A stretch of DNA of 64,000 nt from Cryptomeria japonica (taxonomy: Eukaryota > Streptophyta > Pinopsida > Cupressales > Cupressaceae), in assembly GCF_030272615.1 (NCBI RefSeq), contig NC_081410.1, forward strand, positions 127,844,640 through 127,908,639, read 5' to 3'. The notes under the pieces are model-generated. The model was not told where the DNA came from, ran no database searches, and worked only from the letters and a program-made list of their open reading frames with translations. Shown in pieces: positions 1 to 10,128 of this stretch. A program made the position numbers and the translations under genes. The first letter of the stretch is position 1; each line of letters opens with the position of its first letter.

Positions 1-1038
1 GGAGGGAATAAAAGGGCCAGAAAAAACATTGCTGACTTTGGAAGAAAGAGACAATGGACTGGTAATCTATCTGCAAAACTAGACCTGATATTTGGATAGA
101 CCTCTGAATCATCTTTCCAATGATCTCGTTTGAGAAAGACGAAGTTCGGATGCACAAGATATGCCCCCGAGAGTGCAAACAACAACTTCTTACTTAAACA
201 GGAAATTTTTTTTTGCAAAATAAAAAAATCAGAAAAATACCTCCATATCTGGATAGGGCTCGGAAAGAGTTTTCTAACGATATATGGTTTACACGATTTC
301 GACTCCGTATGCTCAAGTTATGAGCAAAATACCAACCACTGCTTTTTAGAACTTTGAAGGGCTAAAAATAGAGAAAATCAACTAAATTTAGAAGAGCTCC
401 AAATGTAGTGGGTCCGCCAGATTTGTTGATGCAAATGATGACTTCATCAAGGTACCTGCTAATGCATGCCTTGTATGTACTATTTTGTGCAGATTTGACT
501 TTTTTTACTTTTTTTTAATTAAAAAAAACTTTCCTTAAAAAAAAATTTTGCACCCTCCAAAATATTTTTAAAAAATAATATTTATCCATGATTTTTTTTA
601 CTGGACTTTTTTCAAAAAATTTATGATGTAGGTACTGACATGCGTGCATGCGGTATGGCCATACAGATTTTCATGCCTCAAAAAACGTGCCAATAAAAAT
701 CATTCCCTAGATGCCCCTTTCATCGAAAATAGGCAAATTATATATCAAAATTCATGGAATTGACCTTTTGAATCCAACTTTGAGGTCCTTTTGGGCCCAA
801 AATGCTCTGAATTTTCAAGTACTCTCTGGAACAAAGAAAACCCTCGAACTTCGAACCCTTGCAAAATGGACTCTGTATATATCAGATTTCAGCAAAACGA
901 AAGGCGGTCCTGTCTTTCTTGAGCCTTCTGGAATTGATGGTGAGCTCCAAATTAACCCAAAGTGAATATTTTCTGTGTAAATGCAAATAATCTCCAAAAA
1001 ACTAAACGAGAATCTTCAGACCTGGAGCTCTGATACCA
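1..1038 (-). mobile_element. Internal region of a minus-strand LTR retroelement, cut by the window edge
   Basis: This DNA lies directly inside the LTR and primer site at 1024-1514, so on the minus strand it is the start of the element's internal region, reading leftward out of the window. I see no gag, protease or RT motif in it. The short ORFs on both strands (for example 60 codons on minus at 815-997) match nothing I recognise. It could be a non-autonomous element or an untranslated leader. The second LTR is not in the window. Confidence 0.6.
1024..1038 (-). other. Primer binding site, initiator Met-tRNA type
   Basis: On the minus strand the sequence right after the LTR reads TGGTATCAGAGCTCC. 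This is the usual plant retroelement primer site complementary to the 3' end of initiator Met-tRNA. It abuts the LTR end at 1039 with no spacer. Confidence 0.85.
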
Positions 1039-1514
1039 TGTTAGAATTTGTGAAATGTGAATCCCACAAGCCCAGTTGTTTGCAAGAATACATGTCACAC
1101 ATAAAAAGAGAATTGAACAACAAAGAATAATTGAAGACAATTAACAATAATTGAATGTATTGCTTTGAAATTTCTTATTGCTTATTGCTTAAGTTACAAT
1201 GAAGGATATTACATCCTTAAAAAAGAAATCTAACACTAAAGATAGAAACCCTAAATGGTGGAGTCTACAAGAGAGACTAAGAGTTTTAAACTCAATGCAT
1301 GAATCAGTCATGTATGCACAAATAACATAATAAACTAATTAAATGCATGAAACTCTCGAAAATCTAAGCATAGTTTGTTTTTCCTAGTTTGCATTATGCA
1401 TGGAGATAAGTATTAATTAATTATTTATAATTAATTAACTAACTAAATAATAAATTATTTAGTGAATTAATGCAACTAAGTGAATAATTAATATATAAAT
1501 TATTTATTCCAACA
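1039..1514 (-). repeat. 5' LTR of the minus-strand retroelement
   Basis: The 476-bp segment starts TGTTAGAATT and ends TTCCAACA on the plus strand, so on the minus strand it has standard TGTTGGAA...CA LTR ends. The primer site abuts its inner end. About 1385-1510 is very AT-rich, made of AATTAATT-like words. The flanking five bases are gggaa at 1515-1519; the partner target duplication would lie off the left edge. Confidence 0.8.
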
Positions 1515-2518
1515 GGGAATAGCAAGTTTGTGGTTGGGTGGAAAAACGCCCTGATGATACTTTCCCTCTCCCAACATGTAAAGATTGTTTAAAGATCAAA
1601 ATAAGTATAAAAAAAAATTGTAATCTCTAAATCTCTTCTTCTTTCTTATACCATACTTGATATATTTATGGAAGTATGCTTATGCAAATGTTTACTTCTT
1701 TCTAGCATAATTACTTTCTTTCAATATTTTTTTAAAAAGTTAGCTAGAAGTCTCATGTTTTTAGTTTCAGTTCAATGTTTCTTATCTTGCAAACATATAG
1801 TTGCTACATGACGCATGTTACGTCAAGCCTTGTGTGAGATTTCACGCCAAGGGTTTCATTCTTAAAGGTAATGTTTGTCAACTCAAACATTTCCATAAAT
1901 GTTTATCCTTAGATCTTTTGATGACACACCATTTTTCATCATCGTTATCTATTGGGGATGTGGGAACACCAACATGAGGTTTGATTTAGGAAAGCCCCTA
2001 TAGAACACAACCCTTGTTCCCTATTTTTCATGTGTGCAAGTTTAGATTTGACATTGAAAGTGGTACGTGAGTGCAAAGAAGACTATCACAGATTGTAACT
2101 TTTGAATAGACTAAAACACCTGGACTAAGGTGCCTAACACTCTTATCTAACTATTTTCAACCAAATTTTTAGGAGATAGACTTATAGGACCTCCCATTTA
2201 CAATCATGCTCTTTTTTGTCAGTCATAGACACCTTAGACTAGGGCGCCCTACAATCAAGTTTGACACTATCAACTTTAGTTTTCAAACCAATTTTCCTTT
2301 CTATGTCTTCTTTCCATATCTATCTTACTATGTTTGTTTTATGTTTTGTAATTTACTATTATTGCTGAAATCTATCCTTTTGAATGTAATTAACCTGGAT
2401 CACACATATATCAATCTCAATTCCATTGCATCTTTGAAAAGGAACATAATTCCAAGTGTTCAACTCTCCTATTAGGACTATAGCTGAACCTATTTATGTT
2501 CCAATGGTTATGTATGGA
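1515..2518. other. Unassigned AT-rich DNA between two retroelements
   Basis: No gene, RNA or recognisable repeat was seen. An 89-codon ORF at 2206-2475 is hydrophobic and low in complexity and resembles no family I know. The stretch is probably older host DNA or decayed repeat into which the Copia element at 2524 inserted. Confidence 0.4.
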
Positions 2519-2523
2519 TAATT

Positions 2524-4144
2524 TGTTGGCATTGACAAAACCGATCAATCCAGAGAACCGATATATGAGCTAAGATTTGTCGTTGATGTCTAACACTGAC
2601 CGGTGAAGTATCGGTAGTGTGGTATATTTCAGTAGGCAAAGCTGATAACTTACAAACACATGGAAACAACATTGGCAACAGATGCCCAAAAGTTAAATCA
2701 GCTCAAGGAAGATAGACTAAGCCAACCGATTTGTCATTCAAGAAGATCGGTCATTCTAATGATGATGAAGTCACAAAAGATGACTCAGGCAAGATCACTT
2801 GAGGTTGTATGCAAACTGAAACCCCATTGGCAAACAGGGGAAGAAACTTGATACTAGCACAACAAACTGAAAATCAAAGGATGAACCGGTAACATAGAAG
2901 TGCAGTGGTATACCGATTCACCGGTATGACAAAAGGAAGATAGGTGATCACCATAAATCTCGGAGCGGTGATCGATTATTTAGTTGCGGTGGGAAAAGGT
3001 GAGTTGGTGAGCTTCTGTCTACGCCAAATCATAAGTTGGTAAGGTCAACTTCAGTTATCATGCAATGAAGCATGATTACTTGTGGATTTTCTAGTTCGCA
3101 CTTAATCGACTGAACTCGACCCAGAAATTACTATCTTTGGAAGATGTGGCAGCAGAATTCATTGAACACTTGGCAAAATTGTTGCAGGGTGCACAGATAA
3201 AATGTGGGAGATTTTGAATTTGAAATCTTCCACAATCTGTGATTGCTTTGATTGAGGGAACACCTGAAGGTGTCGGCTGAAAATGTATAAAGTATTTGTG
3301 AGCTAATTTAGAAAAACTTGATCGTAAAATTTGCAAAAAGCAGATCTTGTAGAAGGCGATCCAAAGTGAAGAGTAGAGAGACAGAGGAAGTGCTAAAAGG
3401 TTTTAGTAGAGCAGAGGGTGCTTGAGGTAGACCGGCTGAGTGTAGGGATAAAGATCGGAGGACCAACTGAGTGCAGAGTCGAAGGTTAGAGGATCGACAA
3501 AGTGCAGAGCCGAGGGACAAAGGACCTGATGAGTGCAGAGCTGGAGGTGTAAGAAGAAAACCAGTGCTGTGCAAAGAAAAGACACAACCGGTATGGATAG
3601 AGTGTGATTCTCATTGTGATCTGATCAAGCTATCAGTAGCTAATTCAACTAATCATCCATTTGTTGCTTCCATTTGTTGCTTTCTAACCATTGCAACTTA
3701 AATCCCTTAACTGGATGGACTTTAATAGGCCCCTTTTGTAAAATCCCTTAACCGAGTGACATCTTTATTGATGTTCTTAAGTCCTTTAACTAGGATACCT
3801 TTAACAAGGTAAAGGCACTAACTGACCTTAAACAAAATCCCTTAAGCAGGTGGCACCTAACAAGTGTCTTTGTAATCTCCTAACAGGGATGGCTCCTCAC
3901 CGGGCGTACTCCAAAAGAGTACAAATTTTGTGAGTTCCTACTCACACCGTGGTTTTCTCCCATTTGGGTTTCCATGAGATAAATCTTGGTGTCACTGTCA
4001 ATTTTTCATACATGCATATTCTACTTCAGTGATTAAATATATTGATGAATATTAAATAAGTGCAATTTGGAGTTAAAAGTTTTAATTGTGAAAATTGATC
4101 GTCTTGATTCACCCCTCCCGTCTCAGCACTGGTTGGGACTAAGA
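2524..4144 (+). repeat. 5' LTR of the Copia element
   Basis: The LTR is 1621 bp, starts TGTTGGCATTGAC and ends CTAAGA, where the partner LTR ends CTAACA; the terminal CA has mutated to GA. It is 127 bp longer than the 3' LTR. Extra copies of a GAGTGCAGAG-type unit at about 3460-3560 and a duplicated CCCTTAAC-type segment at about 3700-3770 seem to account for most of this. Confidence 0.93.
3286..3291 (+). promoter_or_regulatory. Putative LTR TATA box (5' LTR)
   Basis: TATAAA lies about 760 bp into the LTR and is kept at the matching place in the 3' LTR (9383-9388). This suits an RNA polymerase II core promoter at the U3/R boundary. No transcript data support it. Confidence 0.5.
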
Positions 4145-4146
4145 AT

Positions 4147-4158
4147 TGGTATCAGAGC
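4147..4158 (+). other. Copia primer binding site (initiator Met-tRNA)
   Basis: TGGTATCAGAGC lies two bases after the 5' LTR and is the 12-base complement of the 3' end of plant initiator Met-tRNA, where minus-strand DNA synthesis starts. Confidence 0.92.
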
Positions 4159-4207
4159 AGGTCCTTAGAATCAGAAGAAGCTTAATCATCTTAAGGAAAG
4201 ATCCAAG

Positions 4208-5206
4208 ATGATGCGAAAGGAGGGTTCTAAGTTCTCTAAGGAGAATTACACCTTATGGTGTGGAGGAATGAAACTTTATCTAAAATCCTTATGAGAACAT
4301 TACTGGAATCATGTAATCACAGAGTACATTGAACCTTCAGGGACTCTTACTCCAAATCAGATCAAGGAAAGGCAAGATAATACTGCTGCTCTGGATCTGA
4401 TTGTCAGCACTCTCTCTGATAATGAATTTGTTGAGGTTCAAGATTTGAAAACAACTTTTCATATATGGAATAAGCTTAAGACAGTCTATGGGGGAGATCC
4501 TCATGTTCAAAAGGCTAAAGTAGACAGCCTGAGAGAAAAATATGATGAGATGAGGATGCAGGAAGGAGAAAACATAGAGCAGTATAGCAAGAGAATAAAG
4601 GATGTAGTAAACTCCATCAAAAGTGTTGGAGGAAAGCTTGAGGAGGAGGATGCGGTTAGCCAAATCGTGAGAACCTTGCTACCACAATATGCCATAAGGG
4701 TCTCTGCTATCCAGGAACTCAGATCCTTGGGAACAGTTAATGTATCTCTTGACTCGTTGATCGGTAAGTTGACTGCTTTTGAATTGAGCAATTATGACAA
4801 CAGTGTACCAAAGATTGATGTTGCTTTGAAAGCCTCCATGATGCATACACCAACAAGAAGGAAAGAAACCGGAAGTAGTTCTACTACAAGAACCGGTCAT
4901 TCCCATGAAAGTGACAACCTGTTATCTGAGGAGCAAGATGAAATTGAAGCTCTATTGGCAAGAAGATTGCCAAGAGGAAAAGGAAAGTATAAAGGTAAAT
5001 TACCCTTAAAGTGCTTCTCCTATAATAAGATAGGTCATATCACTTCAAGATGTCTTGACAATGATAGAGACAAGAAAGATAATTTCAGAAGCTACAGGGA
5101 CAAGAACAAGAAGGAATGTTATCTTGCAGGAGTCACTGATGAAGAATCAGAAAGATCTGATGGAGATGGAATTGCATTTGTGGTAGTCAAGGAGGATAGC
5201 ATATAG
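4208..5206 (+). pseudogene. gag: Copia gag remnant with zinc knuckle
   Basis: The reading frame starts at the ATG at 4208 in the leader just after the primer site. It is broken by TGA at 4292-4294 and ends at TAG at 5204-5206. The central part resembles Copia capsid (UBN2-type gag), with an FHIWNKLKTVYGG stretch and a charged helical region. Near the end, about 5012-5053, is a CX2CX4HX4C-type RNA-binding knuckle whose second cysteine is now tyrosine (C-F-S-Y...H...C). Pol continues in the same frame after the TAG, so gag and pol were probably one polyprotein; whether this stop is decay or an original readthrough site cannot be told from one copy. Confidence 0.88.
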
Positions 5207-5215
5207 GAAGGAGAT

Positions 5216-6498
5216 ATGGCACTAATTTCTAGTACAAACCGGTGTGGAGAATGGGTGATTGATAGTGGTTGCACTCACCACATGACCGGTGACAGAAACA
5301 AATTCCTTAGCATGGAGGATTGCAATGGAGGAACTGTGAGATTCGGAAATGATGCTCCTTGTGTAATAAAAGTTAAGGGATCTATAGCCCTGAATGACAA
5401 AACAAATTATGATGATGTCTATTGGGTAGAAGGGATAAAATATAGTTTGTTAATTGTTGCACAACTTAACAATAAGGGTTACCGGTTAGAATTCAATGAA
5501 GGAATATGCAAAATAAATGACAAATCAAGAAATCTGATTGCTATCGGTAAACAGTCAAGAGGCAATCTATTTCACCTAGACACCACCATAGGTAGTTGTC
5601 TAATGGCTAAGGTAGAAGACAGTTGGTTGTGACACAAAAGATTGTGTCATGTTAACCTTGACATCATAGCAAAAATCAGTAAGACAAAGTCTATTAGAGG
5701 TATGCCTAATATAGTGAAACTTGAAAATGCTATGTGCAAAGAATGTCAACTATGAAAGTTGACCGGGTCTAGTTTCAACACTAAATCCTTTTCATCTGAA
5801 AATGTGCTGGATTTAGTTCATACAGACTTGTGCGGTCCTATGAGAACCAAGAGTTTCTATGGAGACCGATACTTTATGTTTGTGGATGATTTCTCAAGAA
5901 TGATGTGGGTTGTATTCTTGAAAGAAAAATCTAAAGCCGTTCACATGTTTAAAGTCCTTAAGGCTCAAGTAGAGAGAGGAACCGGTAAGAATCTGAAGTG
6001 TCTGAGATCAGATAGAGGAGGAGAGTTCACCTCTCAAGAGTTCATGAATTATTGCGAGGAACAGGGGATTATGAGACAAATGTCTACACCCAGAACCCCT
6101 CACCAGAATGGGGTTGTTGAAAGAAGAAACATAACTCTTATTGATTGAGCAAGGACTATGATGATACAGAAGGACATTCCACATATTTATGGAGAAAAGC
6201 AATAAGCACTGTTGTATACACCTTGAACCAGATACAGGTAAAGAAACGGACAAATAAAACTCCCTATGAATTATGGTGTGGATACTCACCTAATGTTTGT
6301 TATTTCAAAGTATTTGGAAGTAGGTGCTATATCAAGAGGGATGAGTATACTGGAAATTTTGATCCCAAGAGTGATGAAGGAACCTTCTTAGGTTACTCCA
6401 CAAAAACTAAGCCATACCGGTGTTTGAACAAAAAGACCGGTAAGATTGTGGAAAGTGCAAATGTCAGAGTAGATGAGTACTTTGATAAAAATGAATAG
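5216..6498 (+). pseudogene. pol: Copia protease and integrase remnant
   Basis: The aspartic protease signature WVIDSGC has its Asp codon at 5261. A pre-integrase H/C motif (HKRLCHVN) follows at about 5633. The integrase catalytic Asp, Asp and Glu are visible in HTDLCGP (Asp at 5825), RSDRGGEF (Asp at 6011) and NGVVERRN (Glu at 6119). Stops are TGA at 5630-5632, TGA at 5753-5755, TGA at 6146-6148 and TAG at 6496-6498. Between about 6150 and 6190 the reading moves to another frame, which carries the rest of the integrase C-terminal part (ELWCGYSPNV, GTFLGYS). Several stops fit TGG or CGA/GGA to TGA changes, as expected from cytosine methylation decay and drift. Confidence 0.9.
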
Positions 6499-8301
6499 GA
6501 CAGTAAGAGTGAACCAGAGGACTATAAAGGGTTCGAGTACAATGTACTGGTGGAACCTACTGAAGAAAATCCCGTTGAAATGGCACATGAAGAAGCCTGT
6601 GAAGTAGAACCTACACAACCGGTTGAAGAAGCTCCAAGAAGTGAATCGGTATTGGCTAAGTATGTTAGAAACAATCACTCTGTAGAAAATATCATCAGTG
6701 ACAAAGATGCAAGAGTTCTAACCAGAAGAAGAGCAAGAGAGAATGGTTGCATGCTCTCCATATTTGAGCTCAAAACAACAAAGGAGGCTCTAAAAGATGA
6801 TGACTGGGTCAAAGCCATGGAAGAAAAACTAGAGCAAATTGAGAAAAATGATACATGGACTCTAGTGCCCAGACCGGAAAACAAAAATGTGATAGGCACT
6901 AAGTGGGTGTTCAGAAATAAATAGATGAAACCGGTAAAGTGATAAGAAACAAAGCAAGATTAGTCTGTAAGGGCTATGCTCAAGAAGTAGGTTTGGACTA
7001 TGGAGAAACCTTCGCACCGATGGCCAGGCTGGACGGGGTTAGAATTTTGTTGGCCTACGTTGCTTACAAAAATTTCAAAGTTTATCAAATGGATGTCAAA
7101 TCGGCATTCTTAAATGGTGTGTTAGAAGAAGTTTACATAGAGCAATCGAAAGGGTTTGCATCTAAAGATGGAAGAAATATGGTATGCAGGTTGCAAAAGG
7201 CTCTATATGGGTTGAAACAAGCACCAAGAGCTTGGTATGAGAGGCTGCACTCATATCTGCTAAGCATAGGGTTCAAAAGAACCAGTGATAACAGTAACCT
7301 GTATCTGAAGAGTGGAGTTGAAGGAAAACATTTAATTGTTGAGACCTTTGTAGATGACATCATCTTTGGGGGAGATTATGAGATGAGCAGAAGCTTTGCA
7401 GAACAAATGAAGCAAGAATTTGAGATGTCCATGATTGGTGAGATAAAGTTTTTTTATTGGTATGCAAGTCTCACGGCTAAAGAATGACATCTTCATCAAT
7501 CAAACTAAGTACATAAGAGAAATTCTGAAAACTTTTGGAATGGAAGATTGCAAACTTGTTGGAACTCCAATGGTTACAGGTTGCAAGCTCTCTAAATATG
7601 ATGAGGCTGAAGAAGTGAATGAGACACTTTACCGGTACATGATCGGTAAGTTCCAGTATGCAGTACATAGTAGACCGAACATAGCACAAGTTGTTGGCTT
7701 GGTTACCATCTTTTCTGCAAATCTGAAAGAGACTCACATGGTGGCAGTCAAGAGAATATTTAGATACCTCAAGGGGATTGATGAGTATGGTCTCTGGTAT
7801 CCACATAAGGGAGACTTCAACTTAAGTGCCTTCACTGATTCAGATTGGGCAGGGAACATTGATGACAAAAAGAGCACTAGTGGAGGTGCATTTGTTCTTG
7901 AAGATAGGATTGTATCTTGGACAAGCAAGAAACAAAACAACATATCTCAATCCACAACTGAGGCTGAGTATGCTGCTGTTGCAATCAACTGCACACAGAT
8001 AGTTTGGATGAAGCAATTGTTGGAAGGTATCCAAGAAAAGGTGATTGGACCGGTAGTGATTCATTGTGATAACACCAGTGCCATTGACATATCCAAGAAT
8101 CCGATGATGCATTCCAAAACGAAGCATATAGCTATCAAATATCACTATCTAAGGGAACAAGTTCAAGAAAAGGAAGTGATGTTGGAGTATATACCAACAA
8201 AAGAGGTGGTGGTTGATATCTTCACCAAGCCACTACAGAAGGACACTTTTGACTATCTCAGAGGTAAGTTGGAGATTATGCCCCTACCTACAGTAAAGTA
8301 A
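6499..8301 (+). pseudogene. pol: Copia reverse transcriptase and RNase H remnant
   Basis: The RT fingers and palm are seen as WTLVPRP, KWVFRNK, KARLVCKGYAQE, ETFAPMARL and QMDVKSAFLNG. The catalytic box is FVDD at 7347-7358, with YGLKQAPRAWY before it. RNase H follows with FTDSDWAG (about 7831), KSTSGG, SQSTTEAEY and HCDNTSAI. The frame is lost at 6922-6927 (TAG next to an apparent one-base loss) and in a run of seven T at 7449-7455 (apparent one-base gain). The last segment then runs open to a TAA just before 8302. The catalytic residues survive although the gene is broken. Confidence 0.92.
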
Positions 8302-8433
8302 GCAAAAAGGGCTCTATATCAATCTGGTATGATTTCAAAAAAAATTCTAAGACTAGATTGATAAGTGTGGACTACTCCGGTTAGGGGGAGCAGTCTTGTA
8401 AGTGTACTGAAATGAAACTTTGGCATTGTTGTC

Positions 8434-8445
8434 AAAGGGGGAGAT
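8434..8445 (+). other. Extra polypurine-tract-like copy
   Basis: AAAGGGGGAGAT is identical to the terminal polypurine tract at 8618-8629 and lies 184 bases upstream of it, in the untranslated 3' part. The surrounding words (ATTGTTGTCAAAG versus CATCAATGCCAAAG) are also related, so this is probably a small internal duplication. Confidence 0.6.
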
Positions 8446-8617
8446 ATGATTATAGTGTTTGAGCATTGGTAGTGATTGAGTTGAAGTTGCTATAATAGAG
8501 TATTGCCAGTGTTAAGGGGAGATACTCATTACTCAGGGCAGAAGTAATGACCGGTACAAAAATGAAGGAAGAACATGCAACTGATAAGACAAATTCTGTA
8601 GTGTTGCCATCAATGCC

Positions 8618-8629
8618 AAAGGGGGAGAT
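8618..8629 (+). other. Copia polypurine tract
   Basis: AAAGGGGGAGAT directly precedes the 3' LTR start (TG at 8630), the standard place for plus-strand priming. Confidence 0.9.
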
Positions 8630-10123
8630 TGTTAGCATTGACAAAACCAGTCAATCCAGAGAACCGGTATATGAGCTAAGATTTGTCATTGATATCTAAC
8701 ACTGACTAGTGAAGTGGTATCGGTAGTGTGGTAAATTTCAGTAAGCAAAGGTGATGACTTACAAACACATGGAAACAAATGACCAAAAGTTCAATCAGCT
8801 CAAGGAAGATAGACTAAGCCAACTGGTCTGTCATTCAAGAAGATCGGTCATTCTGATGATGATGAAGTCACAAAAGATGACTCAGGCAAGAAGACTTGAG
8901 GTTGTATGCAAACCGAAACCTCATTGGCAAACAGGGGAAGAAACTTGATGCTAGCACAACAAACCGGCAATCAAAGGATGAACCGGTAACATAGAAGTGC
9001 AGTGGTATACCAATTCACCGGTATGACAGAAGGAAGATAGGTGATCACCATAAATCTCGGAGCGGTGATTGATTATTCAGTTGTAGTGGCAAAAAGTGAG
9101 TTGGTGAGCTTGTGTCTACGCCAAATCATAAGTCGGTAAGGTCAACTTCAGTTATCATGCAATCTAGCATGATTACCTGCGGATTTTATGGTTCGCACTT
9201 AATCGACTGAACTCGACCTAGAAATTACTATTTTTGGAAGATGTGGTGGCGGAAATTGTTGAACACTTGGCAAAATTGTTGCAGGGTGCGCAAAGAAAGT
9301 GTGGGAGATTTTGAATTTGAAATCTTCTGCAATCTGTAATTGCTTTGATTGAGGGAACACCTGAAGGTGTCGACAGAAAATCTATAAAGTATTTGTGAGC
9401 TCATTCAGAAAAACTTGATTGTAAAATTTGCAAAAAACAAATCTTGTAGAAGGCTATCCAAAGTGAAGAGTAGAGAGAGAGAGGAAGTGTTAAAAGGTTT
9501 TAGCAGAGAAGAGGGTGCTTGAGGTAGACCGACTGAGTGCAAAGACAAAGATCAGAGGACCGGCTGAGTGCAGAGCCGAAGGTGTAAGAAGAAAACCGAT
9601 GTTGTGCAGAGCAGACACGACCAATGTGGATAGAGTGTGATTCTCATTGTAATCTGATCAAGCTATCAGTAGCTAATTCAACAGATCATCCATTTGTTGC
9701 TTTCTAACCATTGCAACTTAAATCCCTTAACTGGGTGACATCTTTATTGATGTTCTTAAGTCCTTTAACCAGGCTACCGTTAACAAGGTAAAGGCACTAA
9801 CTGGCCTTAAACAAAATCCCTTAACCGGGTGGCACCTAACAAGTGTCTTTGTAATCTCCTAACAGGGATGGCTCCTCACCAGGCGTACTTCAGAAGAGTA
9901 CAAATTTTGTGAGTTTCTACTCACCGTGGTTTTCTCCCATTTGGGTTTCCACGAGATAAATCTTGGTGTCACTGTCAATTTTTCATGCATGCATATTCTA
10001 CTTTAGTGATTAAATATATTGATGAATATTAAATAAGTGCAGTTTAGAGTTAAAAGTTTTAATTGTGAAAATTGATCAAGTGTTGATTCACCCCTCCCCT
10101 CTCAACACCGGTTGGGACTAACA
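8630..10123 (+). repeat. 3' LTR of the Copia element
   Basis: The 1494-bp LTR starts TGTTAGCATTGAC and ends GGACTAACA. It aligns by eye with 2524-4144 along its length, apart from point differences and shorter tandem tracts near 9530-9600 and 9720. A matching TATAAA is at 9383-9388. Confidence 0.93.
9383..9388 (+). promoter_or_regulatory. Putative LTR TATA box (3' LTR)
   Basis: TATAAA sits at the place equivalent to 3286-3291 of the other LTR. Confidence 0.45.
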
Positions 10124-10128
10124 CAATT

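Larger units (their letters stand above)
2524..10123 (+). mobile_element. Complete but inactive Ty1/Copia LTR retrotransposon
   Basis: The 7.6-kb element has two related LTRs, an initiator-Met primer site, a polypurine tract and the Copia gene order gag, protease, integrase, RT, RNase H. Integrase before RT separates Copia from Gypsy. The ends are TG and CA. The flanking 5-mers are taatt (2519-2523) and caatt (10124-10128), a target duplication with one mismatch. The LTRs differ at about a dozen places in their first 130 bases and by large indels, so the insertion is old. Many in-frame stops and at least three frameshifts make it non-coding today. The lineage within Copia was not fixed. Confidence 0.95.

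Noticed and set aside
2660-2851. 63-codon ORF also present at 8751-8948
   Set aside because: The two are matching places of the two LTRs, so similarity reflects LTR identity; no known protein.
3308-3701. ORFs on both strands in the Copia 5' LTR
   Set aside because: LTR tandem tract; the frames are not kept in the 3' LTR.
4147-4158. tRNA-like sequence
   Set aside because: Only the primer-binding complement is present, next to an LTR; no tRNA body.
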